Positions 34,529 to 44,593 of a stretch of 64,000 nucleotides of DNA are shown here, one piece after another. This DNA is from Clostridiales bacterium (GTDB lineage: Bacteria; Bacillota; Clostridia; Oscillospirales; Acutalibacteraceae), in assembly GCA_024690965.1 (NCBI GenBank), contig JAILOG010000013.1:62001-126000 (forward strand). The letters run 5' to 3'. Within the stretch, counting starts at the first letter, position 1; each line of letters begins with the position of its first letter. The position numbers were made by a program, and so were the translations under genes. Below the pieces are notes generated by a model. The model made no database searches and was not told the DNA's origin. It worked only from the letters and a program-made list of their open reading frames with translations.

Positions 34529-35106
34529 CTGAGTTGTCTTGTTACGAAGAATACAAATCGCTCATTAAAACCAAAATGGGTGAAAAACGCTATATTCACA
34601 GCGTAAATATGGCTAAACAGGCTGTGCATTTGGCTGAAAAATACGGAGCTGATGTTGAGAAGGCGGAGACAGCGGGTATCTTGCACGACATAACAAAAGA
34701 AATGCCCGAAGATGAACAGTTGCAATTGATGAAAAAATCGGGTATAATACTTACAAAATTACAAATGACAGCCCCAAAGCTGTGGCACTCGATAAGCGGA
34801 GCGTGCTATATACGCGACGTGCTTAATATAAAGGACGAAGACATATTTAACGCCGTAAGGTACCACACAACGGGAAGAAGCGGAATGAGCCTGCTTGAAA
34901 AGGTTATTTTTATAGCTGATTTCACGGGTGAGGAACGCGACTACAACGGCGCCGAGGAAATGAAACAGGCTGCCGAAGAAAGCCTTGAAAAGGCTATGGA
35001 GATAGGCCTTGCGTTCAGCATAAGCGATCTTGTGAGCCGCAGAATGACAGTAGCCACTGAAACGCTTGACGCTTATAACGAACTGATGATGAATAAAAAT
35101 ATTTAA
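34525..35106 (+). CDS. yqeK: HD-domain Ap4A hydrolase YqeK
   Basis: The 193-residue HD-superfamily protein carries His25 and the HD pair at 54-55 (ILHDITKEMP), HS in WHSISGA, and YHTTGR, which together form the family metal site. YqeK proteins hydrolyse diadenosine tetraphosphate symmetrically to ADP. It overlaps nadD by 4 bases and precedes rsfS, the order seen across Firmicutes, so the genes are translationally coupled. Confidence 0.92.
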   Translation: MTELSCYEEYKSLIKTKMGEKRYIHSVNMAKQAVHLAEKYGADVEKAETAGILHDITKEMPEDEQLQLMKKSGIILTKLQMTAPKLWHSISGACYIRDVLNIKDEDIFNAVRYHTTGRSGMSLLEKVIFIADFTGEERDYNGAEEMKQAAEESLEKAMEIGLAFSISDLVSRRMTVATETLDAYNELMMNKNI

Positions 35107-35127
35107 AATAAACAGAGAGGTATAATT

Positions 35128-35478
35128 ATGACAGCATTGGAACAGGCAAAAACAGCCGCAAAGGCACTGCTTTCTAAAAAAGGACTTAACGTAAAAATTA
35201 TAGGCGTAGACGACGTAACCACACTTGCGGATTATTTTGTAATAGGAACAGGAACAAACAGCACGCAGGTAAAGGCGCTTGCCGAAGAAGTGGAATATCA
35301 GCTTGACAACGCGGGGATAAGCGTCAGTCATATTGAGGGTCACCGCAACAATTCTTGGGTGCTTCTGGACTATGTAGATATCATCGTTCACGTTTTTTCC
35401 GAAGAAGCAAGAGAATATTACGACCTTGAAAGATTGTGGCAGGACGGCACAGAGATAGATATTACCGACTTGGACTGA
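35128..35478 (+). CDS. rsfS: Ribosome silencing factor RsfS
   Basis: This 116-residue Iojap/RsfS protein binds ribosomal protein uL14 and keeps the subunits apart when nutrients are scarce. Family signatures are [33 protein letters not shown] and [19 protein letters not shown] clear AGAGAGG ribosome site lies before the ATG. It is third in the nadD-yqeK-rsfS-leuS run. Confidence 0.95.
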   Translation: MTALEQAKTAAKALLSKKGLNVKIIGVDDVTTLADYFVIGTGTNSTQVKALAEEVEYQLDNAGISVSHIEGHRNNSWVLLDYVDIIVHVFSEEAREYYDLERLWQDGTEIDITDLD

Positions 35479-35497
35479 TAAGCGGAGGAATCATAAA

Positions 35498-37906
35498 TTG
35501 AAATACGATCATAAATCAATAGAGAAAAAATGGCAGAAGGTTTGGGATGAAACAGGCGTTTTTAACGCAACCGAAGATACAAACAAAAAGAAATTTTACG
35601 CGCTTATAGAGTTTCCCTATCCATCGGGGCAGGGTTTGCACGTAGGACATCCCCGCCCTTATACCGCGCTTGACGTTGTGGCGAGAAAGCGCAGATTAAA
35701 CGGATATAACGTGCTTTATCCCATCGGTTGGGACGCTTTTGGTTTGCCTACCGAAAATTACGCTATAAAGAACCATATTCACCCTGAGATCGTTACAGAA
35801 AAAAACATAGCGCGCTTTAAGCAGCAGATAAAATCTCTGGGTATTTCCTTTGACTGGAGCCGTGAGATAAACACAACCGATCCGGAATATTTCAAATGGA
35901 CGCAATGGATATTCCTGCAGCTTTTAAAGCACGGATTGGCTTATAAAAAGGAAATGGCTGTAAACTGGTGCACCTCATGTAAATGCGTTCTCGCAAACGA
36001 AGAGGTTGTAAACGGCGTTTGCGAGCGTTGCTCAAGCGAGGTTGTCAGAAAGGTAAAATCTCAGTGGATGCTGAAAATAACCGCTTATGCCGAGAGGCTT
36101 ATAAACGACCTTGATACGGTAGATTATCCCGAGCGCGTAAAAGCTCAGCAGCGCAACTGGATAGGACGCTCCACGGGAGCCGAAGTGGATTTCGACACCA
36201 CCGCAGGCGATAAGCTTACGATATATACTACACGCCCCGATACTATTTTCGGCGCGACATATATGGTAATATCGCCGGAGCATCCATATCTTGAAAAATG
36301 GAAAGGCTTACTTAAAAATAATGATGAAATAAGCGAATATCAGGCTATGGCGGCGCGCAAATCCGACTTTGAGCGCACAGAGGGCAACAAAGAGAAAACA
36401 GGAGTACGCCTTGAAGGTGTTGAGGCGATAAACCCTGCAAACGGCAAAAACATATCTATATTCATTTCCGACTATGTTCTCGTGTCTTACGGCACGGGAG
36501 CCATTATGGCAGTGCCCGGTCATGATACGCGTGACTGGGAATTCGCGAAGAAATTTGGTTTGCCGATAATAGAAGTTGTAAAGGGCGGAAATATAGAAGA
36601 AGCCGCGTTTACCGACTGCGCCGCAGGCGTAATGGTAAATTCGGACTTCTTATCGGGTATGACCGTTGAAGACGCCAAAAAGGCTATAGTCGATTATTTG
36701 ACGGAAAAGGGTATAGGACATGAAAAGGTAAATTACAAGCTCCGTGATTGGATATTCTCGCGTCAAAGATATTGGGGTGAGCCGATACCTGTTATCCACT
36801 GCCCAAAATGCGGTATTGTTCCTCTCAAAGAGAGCGATCTGCCGCTTAAGTTGCCTATGGTGGAATCTTATGAGCCGACGGACAACGGCGAATCTCCGCT
36901 TGCGAATATTGCCGATTGGGTGAATGTAAAATGCCCCTGCTGCGGAGCCGACGCCAAGCGTGAAACAGACACAATGCCTCAGTGGGCAGGGTCTTCCTGG
37001 TATTTTATAAGATATATGGACCCGCACAATAAAGAAGCTTTGGCAGGCAAAGAGGCTCTTGATTACTGGAAAAACGTAGACTGGTATAACGGCGGCATGG
37101 AGCATACCACACTGCATTTGCTTTACAGCAGGTTTTGGCATAAGTTCCTTTACGATATAGGCGTTGTTCCCACAGCGGAGCCGTACGCAAAGCGTACAAG
37201 CCATGGTATGATACTCGGTTCAAACGGCGAAAAAATGAGCAAATCAAGAGGCAACGTAGTTAATCCCGATGAAATAGTTGAAGAATTCGGCGCTGATACT
37301 ATGCGTCTTTACGAGATGTTTATAGGCGACTTTGAAAAAGCCGCGCCTTGGCAGCAAAACGGCGTAAAGGGCTGCCGCAGATTTGCCGACAGATATTTCA
37401 ATTTGCAGGAGATACTTATAGCCGGCGACAAAATACGCCCCGAGCTTGAGTCTGCTTTCCACAAGACGATAAAAAAGGTCGGATATGACATAGAAAACCT
37501 CAAGTTTAACACCGCGATAGCCGCGCTTATGGCTTTAATGAACGATATTTACGCCGCCGGCAGCATTAATAAAGAAGAACTTAGAATATTTACGATTCTT
37601 CTCAATCCTTTTGCTCCGCATATAACCGAAGAAGTTTACAGCGCAAATTCTTTGGGCAAAGGTCTTGTCGCGCAGGCGCAGTGGCCCGAATATGATGAGA
37701 GCAAGTGCAAAGAGGACACTGTTGAGATAGCGGTGCAGATAAACGGCAAAATTAAGGCAAGAATTAATATTGCCGCAGACTCGGATAACGATACGGCGAT
37801 TTCCGCCGCGAAGGCCGACGAAAAGGTTGCCGCGGAGCTTACGGGCAAAACGGTAATAAAAGAAATATACGTAAAAGGCAAGCTGGTAAATATAGTTGCT
37901 AAGTAG
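35498..37906 (+). CDS. leuS: Leucine--tRNA ligase
   Basis: This 802-residue class I synthetase charges tRNA-Leu. The HIGH-type motif is HVGH (48-51), the editing domain contains the [11 protein letters not shown] threonine-rich motif, a zinc-ribbon pair ([21 protein letters not shown]) is present, and [10 protein letters not shown] is intact. The start is a TTG at 35498 following GCGGAGG. It is the last gene of its operon; no strong terminator was found after it. Length is normal. Confidence 0.97.
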   Translation: MKYDHKSIEKKWQKVWDETGVFNATEDTNKKKFYALIEFPYPSGQGLHVGHPRPYTALDVVARKRRLNGYNVLYPIGWDAFGLPTENYAIKNHIHPEIVTEKNIARFKQQIKSLGISFDWSREINTTDPEYFKWTQWIFLQLLKHGLAYKKEMAVNWCTSCKCVLANEEVVNGVCERCSSEVVRKVKSQWMLKITAYAERLINDLDTVDYPERVKAQQRNWIGRSTGAEVDFDTTAGDKLTIYTTRPDTIFGATYMVISPEHPYLEKWKGLLKNNDEISEYQAMAARKSDFERTEGNKEKTGVRLEGVEAINPANGKNISIFISDYVLVSYGTGAIMAVPGHDTRDWEFAKKFGLPIIEVVKGGNIEEAAFTDCAAGVMVNSDFLSGMTVEDAKKAIVDYLTEKGIGHEKVNYKLRDWIFSRQRYWGEPIPVIHCPKCGIVPLKESDLPLKLPMVESYEPTDNGESPLANIADWVNVKCPCCGADAKRETDTMPQWAGSSWYFIRYMDPHNKEALAGKEALDYWKNVDWYNGGMEHTTLHLLYSRFWHKFLYDIGVVPTAEPYAKRTSHGMILGSNGEKMSKSRGNVVNPDEIVEEFGADTMRLYEMFIGDFEKAAPWQQNGVKGCRRFADRYFNLQEILIAGDKIRPELESAFHKTIKKVGYDIENLKFNTAIAALMALMNDIYAAGSINKEELRIFTILLNPFAPHITEEVYSANSLGKGLVAQAQWPEYDESKCKEDTVEIAVQINGKIKARINIAADSDNDTAISAAKADEKVAAELTGKTVIKEIYVKGKLVNIVAK

Positions 37907-38049
37907 TTTTATTTAACCTGATGCGCAAAACGAGTTGAATGAACCAAACGAATAAAATCGGTAAGAATTATATTTCCGTTTTTAATTATAGATTTATAGA
38001 TGCCGGTTACGTGCAGATAAGGAATCTTGTTTTTACGGGGAGTTGAATT

Positions 38050-39630
38050 ATGAAAAAAATAGGAAATTTTATTGTCAGAACAGTAGACTATGTTTTTTTC
38101 GGATTAATGATACTTATACTGACAGCGGCTATACTTGTATTCAGTGAGACCATTACATCAGGCGCAATGAAATATGTAATAGCTATGTTCACGGCATTGT
38201 TCGCCTGCTTTTTTGTCGTTTTCGGAAATACTTTAATTTTGGGACTTAAACGATTTATTGGAAAAATCAGTAACATTCCTGTAAAACGTATGTGCATTAT
38301 CATTTTTGCCTCAGTTTTGATTACAAAAGTATTCTTTGTGTTTTTATTTGATAATGACATTTCCCGACATCCCGATATGGCAACATACAAATCGTTTGCT
38401 TATCAGCTCGCAAACAGGGGCGAGATCACAGAGTACGTATATTCGGCGTACAAGTGGAAATATGAAGTTATTTATGGTTTGTTTTTATCTCCCGCCGTTA
38501 AGCTTTTCGGAGATGACTCGAAGGTTTTGCTTACATATTTATCTTTTGTTTTTGCAGTTGCCTGTGTTCTGATCTTTGATATAATACGCGATTATATTGG
38601 AAAAGATAAAGCCTTTACAGCGATAATACTTTTTAACTTATTGCCCGCAGGATTATTTGAGACTCAGATTCTTGTTCACGAAACAGCGCTTTTGTTTTTC
38701 TACATACTTTCTTTTTGGCTTTTAACAAAGGCGGCAAACAGTAAATACAATACTGTTATAAGAGCGCTTGCGCTTATTGCTTCCGCAGTGCTTATTGCGT
38801 TCGGTAATAAGATAAACAAGGGCGGAACAGTAGTTATCATTTCTTATGCTATTTATATATTTGTAAACTTCTGCAAAGATAAATTTAGTTTTGCAAGTTT
38901 TACAAAAGCTGCTTTTGCGATAGTTTGCTATATTTTGTGCTTTTATATTATTTCTAATCTATGCGTTGCTTTTGTAAAAAATGTTGTAAAGTTAGACGAA
39001 CATGATAAAGAAAGAATCAGTCAGATCCAAAGGAATGCTGTGCCGTATGGTTGGAGTATATATTTAGGCGCAAATTTGGAAACCCCGGGGTTGTGGAACG
39101 GAGAAGATTCAAATGTTTATTCTCAATATCAAAATATGGAAAACAGGGAAGAAGCGAAGCAATATCAACTTAACCTTATAAACGAAAGGTTGGAGCCTTT
39201 CATACAGAATCCTTTGATAATACCTTCACATTTGTTTAAAAAGCTTAAAACACTGTGGGGAGCGCAATTGTTACCGTTCGATTATGGTCTTGGAAATGAT
39301 GTTAACGAGTTCGTTCTAAACGGAATGCACGGAATTATATATAAAACTATTTGGCTTGTGAGCAATTTGTCGTACATATTATTGTGTGCGATACTGGTTT
39401 TCTCTCATAAACGTCACAACACTGAAAGAGTGATGGGATTCTATTCACCTGTTACACAGTTTAAGATGATGATAGTAGGATTAACAGGCGCGTTGATATT
39501 ATTTGAAGTAACGCCCAAATATGTAAGCTATTTGCAGATGATACTGTTTGTTATTATGGCGTTTGGATTAAGCGATTTTACGGATAATTCTAAACGTATA
39601 AAGAATAAGCTTATTGGCAATTTAAAATAG
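38050..39630 (+). CDS. Multipass membrane glycosyltransferase-like protein (GT-C type)
   Basis: The 526-residue protein has about eleven membrane helices. After the first few there is a loop with HPDMATYKSFAYQLANRGEI, an acidic loop typical of lipid-phosphate-sugar-dependent GT-C enzymes (GT39-like), and then a large extracytoplasmic loop (about 320-420) before the C-terminal helices. Such enzymes move sugars from polyprenyl carriers to surface polymers or proteins. A GGGGAG ribosome site precedes the ATG. Base composition is AT-richer than in the leuS region, as in its downstream neighbours. Confidence 0.55.
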   Translation: MKKIGNFIVRTVDYVFFGLMILILTAAILVFSETITSGAMKYVIAMFTALFACFFVVFGNTLILGLKRFIGKISNIPVKRMCIIIFASVLITKVFFVFLFDNDISRHPDMATYKSFAYQLANRGEITEYVYSAYKWKYEVIYGLFLSPAVKLFGDDSKVLLTYLSFVFAVACVLIFDIIRDYIGKDKAFTAIILFNLLPAGLFETQILVHETALLFFYILSFWLLTKAANSKYNTVIRALALIASAVLIAFGNKINKGGTVVIISYAIYIFVNFCKDKFSFASFTKAAFAIVCYILCFYIISNLCVAFVKNVVKLDEHDKERISQIQRNAVPYGWSIYLGANLETPGLWNGEDSNVYSQYQNMENREEAKQYQLNLINERLEPFIQNPLIIPSHLFKKLKTLWGAQLLPFDYGLGNDVNEFVLNGMHGIIYKTIWLVSNLSYILLCAILVFSHKRHNTERVMGFYSPVTQFKMMIVGLTGALILFEVTPKYVSYLQMILFVIMAFGLSDFTDNSKRIKNKLIGNLK

Positions 39631-39726
39631 TTAATTCCTTATGTGTGAATAATGTCCCATACGGAGCATGCGATGTAATTATACCGACATTTAAAAAATG
39701 AGTAAAGTAAATATCGGAGAGCGAAA

Positions 39727-40803
39727 ATGAATTGTATAAACGATGTTATTTGTTTTGATAAGAGGCAAACTAATATTGCTAAAGGGATAGCCGTTCTACT
39801 GCTGTTATGGCACCATGTTTTTTACAATAACCCTAATAATTACGAATTATTTTCTTCTTTAATGAGTGTAAATGGCATCCCCATAGAATCATTGATTTCC
39901 GATTTTTGCAAAGTTTGCGTTGCCATTTTTTTAATATTGAGTGGATATGGACTTTGCAAAAGCTATGAATCATTTTCAAAAAGCTATGGGCGTGTTTTTA
40001 AGGATAAATCCATTTTGAAAGCAAGATTCGGTTTTGCAATTAATCATCTCTTAAAACTTATGTTTTCTTTTTGGTTTGTTTATCTTGTTTTTGTGCCGTT
40101 AAGCATTTGGTTCGGTACACCGTTTTGGAATGTTTACAATGATAACATTTTATTTGGAGTTTTGGATTTTTTAGGGTTGTCGGCTTTGTTCGGAACACCA
40201 ACAATTAATTCAACATGGTGGTTCATGGGAGTTATTATTGTCTATTATTTATTATTTCCGTTGTTGATGAAGTTGCTGGATTATTGCGGGGAAATTCTTG
40301 TAGCTATTAGCGCTTGTTTATTGTTTGTGCCTGTATTTTATGCGTTGCCTAATCAGTTGTCAACGTGGATTTTACCGTTTACTGCGGGAATGTATTTTTC
40401 AAAAAACAACTTATTTGAAAAGTGTGACGTTAGAATTAATAATGTCTTTCAAAAGTGTATATTTGTATTTTTGGGAATTATAAGCACTGCGTTAATGCGA
40501 TACATTAATGCCGGTTTTGACACTTTATTTGCTTTTGCTGTCATCATAGGGTGTTATTTTTTACTATCAAAAATGATGTTTATTAATGTACTGTTAGAAC
40601 ATCTGGGAAAATACAGCGGAGCAATATTTATGTTTCATACGTTTATTTACAGCTATTATTTTAAGAACTTTATATATTCCTTCAAGTACGCTCCCTTAAT
40701 ATTTCTTATTATGGTTTTGTTATGTTATGTCATTGCAGTGGGATTGGAATGGCTGAAGAAACTTACAAGATATGATAAGCTTATAAATAGAATAGCAAGA
40801 TAA
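39727..40803 (+). CDS. Acyltransferase 3 family membrane protein
   Basis: This 358-residue protein has about ten membrane helices. It opens with RQTNIAKGIAVLLLLWHHVFY, whose His in a WHH context is the family's essential residue, and continues with the acyltransferase-3 pattern (ILSGYGLCKSYESF, NSTWWFMGVIIVYYLLFPLL). Such proteins add acetyl or other acyl groups to exported glycans. It follows the GT-C-like gene by about 96 bases on the same strand and ends at a terminator, so the two form an envelope-glycan pair. Confidence 0.88.
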   Translation: MNCINDVICFDKRQTNIAKGIAVLLLLWHHVFYNNPNNYELFSSLMSVNGIPIESLISDFCKVCVAIFLILSGYGLCKSYESFSKSYGRVFKDKSILKARFGFAINHLLKLMFSFWFVYLVFVPLSIWFGTPFWNVYNDNILFGVLDFLGLSALFGTPTINSTWWFMGVIIVYYLLFPLLMKLLDYCGEILVAISACLLFVPVFYALPNQLSTWILPFTAGMYFSKNNLFEKCDVRINNVFQKCIFVFLGIISTALMRYINAGFDTLFAFAVIIGCYFLLSKMMFINVLLEHLGKYSGAIFMFHTFIYSYYFKNFIYSFKYAPLIFLIMVLLCYVIAVGLEWLKKLTRYDKLINRIAR

Positions 40804-40840
40804 TAATCTATTATATCAATATCGATAATAAAATTTATAC

Positions 40841-40873
40841 AAAAAAGCCTTCTGACAAAGAGGGCTTTTTTAT
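40841..40873 (+). terminator. Terminator after the acyltransferase gene
   Basis: AAAAAAGCC pairs with GGCTTTTTT across a short stem and loop, closing with a T-run. It is usable in both directions. Confidence 0.85.
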
Positions 40874-40874
40874 T

Positions 40875-40902
40875 GTAAAAGAAAAATAATGGTAATGTGA
40901 AT
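40875..40902 (+). repeat. 28-bp direct repeat, copy 1
   Basis: It begins GTAAAAGAAAAATAATGG and matches 45880-45907 at 26 of 28 positions. It lies just after a terminator and before the consensus promoter at 40931. Confidence 0.75.
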
Positions 40903-40930
40903 CTATAGAAAAACGAAAAAGTAACATTTG

Positions 40931-40959
40931 TTGACAAACATAGATTAAAAATATATAAT
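40931..40959 (+). promoter_or_regulatory. Consensus promoter of the flippase cassette
   Basis: TTGACA (40931-40936) and TATAAT (40954-40959) are 17 bases apart, both perfect consensus. The next start codon is 288 bases downstream, so the transcript has a long untranslated leader. Confidence 0.85.
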
Positions 40960-40965
40960 AAACGG

Positions 40966-41247
40966 GAACGTGTCCTTGGAGTGTAATTTAGGCTTTTCCT
41001 TAAACACGTTTCATCTTATTTACGGGGTATAAGCTACAAAGCTTTTGCTCTGACTTTATAAGATTTAGATATAATCTCAGTAAAGCCTGTATGCAAAACG
41101 TATAGCTGTAGAGATAACTTATTATTAGAAATAAAATACAGTCTGCAACCTTGTAATGCATAATATCCGCAAACAGAATCAATACTGTGTTTTACGCAAA
41201 AAATACGGATGGCATGTCTGCTACTGAAAACACGAAGGTGAAAATTA
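40966..41247 (+). other. Long untranslated leader of the flippase cassette
   Basis: About 280 bases with no supported open frame. AACGTGT and ACACGTT (near 40975-41010) can pair around a 30-base loop; other short stems are present. No terminator lies before the gene. It may be a regulatory leader or the remains of lost sequence. Confidence 0.45.
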
Positions 41248-42861
41248 GTGTCTAGAACTGCAAATTCAGCAAAAAACATTATAACGTCAAATATTTCGCA
41301 AATTCTTCTTATTATTCTCAATTTTGCTGTCAGAACGGTATTTGTAAGAACTCTGGGAAAAGAGTATCTGGGACTTACCGGGCTGTTTACAAACATATTG
41401 ACCGTTTTATCTCTTGCAGATATGGGACTCGGCAGCGCGATAGTTTTTAAGCTATATAAGCCCATTGAAGAAAAAAACGAAAGCAGAGAGATTGCTCTTA
41501 TTAAGCTATACAGAAAAATGTATACCATTATAGGCTTTGTAATTGCGGGTCTGGGTATATGTATTGCTCCGTTTCTAAGGTATATTATCAAGGATTACGA
41601 TACTTTCGAAAAACTGGGCTTAAATGCTGCAGCAGTTCTTCTCCTCTATGTTTTTCAAACTGCGTCTTCATACTGGTTTTTTGCATACAAGCAGTCCATA
41701 GTCTTTGCCCATCAAAAAACATATATTCTCACCATCAGAGGATATGTGATCTCAATTATAAGTGCTGTGGTGCAAATAATAGTGCTGCTACTATGGAATA
41801 ATTTCCTTGTAAACACATTTATAGCATACACTGTAATTGTTATTTTGTTCGTAATTATTCAAAATCTTGTTTATGCCAAAACAGCAGACAGGTATTTTCC
41901 TTATTTAAAAAAGAAAACCGATGAAAAAATTACAAGAGACGAAATAAAAGAAATACTAAAAGACTGCGGAGCTCTTTTCCTTTACAGAGCAAACTCAGCC
42001 GTTATCAGTGCTACAGATAATATAGCTCTTTCAGCAATGGTCAATCTTGCCACAGTGGGCATATACTCAAATTACTACCTGATTTATACAAATATAAGAA
42101 ATCTTCTTTTTAAAGTAATGAATTCTATCGGCGCATCAATCGGCAGTATTCATGCCACGGGTAACCTTGAATGGAAAAGAACCGTTTTTAAAACCGTGAA
42201 TTTTGCAACGATTCTTCTTTTCGGCATTTTTTCCGTTCCGTTGGCGGTTGTCGGTGATGAATTTATCATGCTTTGGCTGGGAAATAGCTTTGTGATTAAA
42301 ACTCCCGTTTCGCTTTTTGGTTTTGGCTTTAATCTTTCTGTTTCAGTTTTGATAGGAATTGAGCTATTTCTTGTAGGTATTGCGGTCTTTCTTGAAAGGT
42401 TTAGAAACAGCTTCGGCCTTTTCAGACAGTTAAAATTCCGTCCGATTCTCAGTGCATTAATAAATCTTACCCTCACAATAGTTCTTATACCTTATATTGG
42501 TGTTGCAGGTACGGTTCTCAGCACAATTGCCGCTTATATGTTGACTAACTGTATTTTAGACCCTATTATAATAATCAAAAAAGAGTTGTATATTTCCATT
42601 AAAGGTTATTTTGCTACAAATTTAATCTATGCCGCTGTCACAGCAGGCGCTTTTGTCCTGTCCAAATTTATCTGCGGATTCATTGTCGGAGATGGAATAC
42701 TGTTCTTTATTATTCATGGTATTGTTTGTGTAATAACGACCGTCTTTGTATATCTTATTTGCTTTGGCAGGACACGGGCAATGAGATCTCTTCTTACTTT
42801 TTTGCCCGGAAACAGGCTGAAAAAGCTTGCATATAAAATACTTATGATAAAAGAGCTCTGA
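41248..42861 (+). CDS. Wzx-like lipid-linked glycan flippase (polysaccharide biosynthesis protein)
   Basis: This 537-residue protein has about fourteen membrane helices and starts SRTANSAKNIITSNISQILLIILNFAVRTVFVRTLGKEYLGLTGLF, the signature of MOP-family oligosaccharide flippases. It would move a lipid-linked glycan to the outer membrane face. The start is a GTG at 41248 after GAAGGTG. It opens a three-gene unit with a MurF-like and a Ddl-like ligase, which is an odd pairing for a capsule flippase and raises the possibility that its cargo carries a peptide. Confidence 0.82.
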   Translation: MSRTANSAKNIITSNISQILLIILNFAVRTVFVRTLGKEYLGLTGLFTNILTVLSLADMGLGSAIVFKLYKPIEEKNESREIALIKLYRKMYTIIGFVIAGLGICIAPFLRYIIKDYDTFEKLGLNAAAVLLLYVFQTASSYWFFAYKQSIVFAHQKTYILTIRGYVISIISAVVQIIVLLLWNNFLVNTFIAYTVIVILFVIIQNLVYAKTADRYFPYLKKKTDEKITRDEIKEILKDCGALFLYRANSAVISATDNIALSAMVNLATVGIYSNYYLIYTNIRNLLFKVMNSIGASIGSIHATGNLEWKRTVFKTVNFATILLFGIFSVPLAVVGDEFIMLWLGNSFVIKTPVSLFGFGFNLSVSVLIGIELFLVGIAVFLERFRNSFGLFRQLKFRPILSALINLTLTIVLIPYIGVAGTVLSTIAAYMLTNCILDPIIIIKKELYISIKGYFATNLIYAAVTAGAFVLSKFICGFIVGDGILFFIIHGIVCVITTVFVYLICFGRTRAMRSLLTFLPGNRLKKLAYKILMIKEL

Positions 42862-42948
42862 TGTGAGGTTTATAACCGGTTATCATAAAAAACATTATTA
42901 CATTTGCAGTTTGCTGCAGCAAATCAACTTGTTGAAAGAAGGAGAATA

Positions 42949-44565
42949 ATGCAAATCAAATATGACAAAAAACGCTTTAAACAAGCGGAGCGTTATTTAA
43001 AAAGCAGAAAACGAATTAATAATGCTGTCTTTTTCAAGAAATTAAAGCCCTCATATTATTTCACGGCATATGACATTTGCGAAATATTGAACATTTCACC
43101 GTTAACAGTTAAAAACATTGATAAGCTGGGTACATTTTCCGGAATTGCCCCTGCTACGTATTTGTTTTCCGAAGGGTGTCTGCTTGCTGTCAAACTGAAT
43201 ACGGACCGTCCCCAAAAGCACAAAATTAATTATGAAATATTTGAAGGGTTGCACAGGAAAGAGTTTTTTCAAAAAATAAAGGCAGACGGGAGTGACCTGT
43301 CGAATCACGAACGGATTCAGGCTATTGCCGATTTATGTTACAAGCAAAATGTCAAAGCATTTTTAACTACAGAGCAAATCGGCGATTATCCGTGCTTTAT
43401 TGTTGATAATGTATGCGATGCCCTTTACGACATATTTTTGAGTATAAGAGATTCTCTGAATAATTTAAAGAGATGTGTTTGCGTTACGGGGAGCATCGGA
43501 AAAACCACTACTAAATCAATGGTTGAGTGTATATACAAGAACGAATGTTTTACATATGCCAACCGTCGCAACAATAACACGATAAACGGTGCAATGAGCG
43601 CACTTCAGTACGCACCGCATAATACGGAATGCTATATACAGGAAATCCATGAAGGTACTCCCGGATCTTGTCAGGCGATGTCATATCTGGTAAAGCCTAA
43701 CATTGCTGTAATTACAAATATTGGATTTTCGCATTTAAGTGCGTTTAAGAGCAAAGATGAACTCGTTTCGGAGTTTGCGGACATTACACGCGGAATGCCG
43801 GATGACGGCGTTGTGGTTATAAATGGTGACGATGAAAACCTTAAGAATATAAACTGGAACAGAAGAGTCGTTACCGTAGCATTCAATAACCCCCATGCGG
43901 ATTACAGAGCAGAAAATATTGTATCAACAAAGGACAGCGTCACATTTGAAGCTGTTCACGGTACAAAAAGGACAAGCGTTAAACTATACTCTCCGGGTAA
44001 ACACAATGTTATTGATGCTCTGCTTGCTTTTGCTGCAGCGGATACAGACGGAGTACCAACTAAAAAGATAGTTGAAGGACTCGGAAATTACAGACCTGAG
44101 GGCGTACGGCAAAACATACTTAATGTTAGCGGCGTTACACTTATGCTCGATTGTTATAACGCAGCACCTGATTCTATGAAATCAGCCGTTGACACACTGA
44201 TGGAATTGGAGTGTAAGCACGGTCACAAGAGGATAGCAATAATAGGTGATATGAACGAATTGGGTGATGACTCAGATAATTTACATGCCGAAACAGGTGA
44301 GTATATTGCAAAATCGGGAATAGACACACTTATTGTTTATGGTACAAAATGCGATGCTTATTTAAATCGCATTAAAGACTGCAACATTGAAATATACAAG
44401 ACAGACAACAGAAACGAGCTTGTTAAATATATGCGAAAGCACGTACACAGAGGCGATGTTCTGCTTGTAAAATCGAGTCATTCTTTGTATCTTGCCAACA
44501 TAGTTTCAAAGCGGTTCCCGTTCTCGCTTAGTCTGTTTAAGGCGAGAATACAGAGCCTTGAGTAA
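42949..44565 (+). CDS. MurF-like Mur ligase (paralogue outside the cell-wall gene cluster)
   Basis: From the ATG at 42949 (after AAGGAG) the protein has 538 residues. A divergent N-terminal domain (about 35-165) corresponds to MurF domain 1. The Mur ligase ATP-binding P-loop is TGSIGKTTT (180-188), NRRNNNTINGAMSAL and ITNIGFSHLSAF follow, and DCYNAAPDSM near residue 405 matches the MurF DSYNANPxSM motif. MurF adds D-Ala-D-Ala to UDP-MurNAc-tripeptide. Its location beside a Ddl-like ligase and a flippase, away from any division and cell-wall cluster, suggests a specialised version. Confidence 0.78.
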   Translation: MQIKYDKKRFKQAERYLKSRKRINNAVFFKKLKPSYYFTAYDICEILNISPLTVKNIDKLGTFSGIAPATYLFSEGCLLAVKLNTDRPQKHKINYEIFEGLHRKEFFQKIKADGSDLSNHERIQAIADLCYKQNVKAFLTTEQIGDYPCFIVDNVCDALYDIFLSIRDSLNNLKRCVCVTGSIGKTTTKSMVECIYKNECFTYANRRNNNTINGAMSALQYAPHNTECYIQEIHEGTPGSCQAMSYLVKPNIAVITNIGFSHLSAFKSKDELVSEFADITRGMPDDGVVVINGDDENLKNINWNRRVVTVAFNNPHADYRAENIVSTKDSVTFEAVHGTKRTSVKLYSPGKHNVIDALLAFAAADTDGVPTKKIVEGLGNYRPEGVRQNILNVSGVTLMLDCYNAAPDSMKSAVDTLMELECKHGHKRIAIIGDMNELGDDSDNLHAETGEYIAKSGIDTLIVYGTKCDAYLNRIKDCNIEIYKTDNRNELVKYMRKHVHRGDVLLVKSSHSLYLANIVSKRFPFSLSLFKARIQSLE

Positions 44566-44593
44566 CGTAAAATAAAAAGAGAGTGGTATTATT

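Noticed and set aside
41034..41591. A 185-codon minus-strand frame across the flippase leader and start
   Set aside because: It is antisense to the flippase and carries no recognisable protein features; the plus-strand gene is strongly supported.
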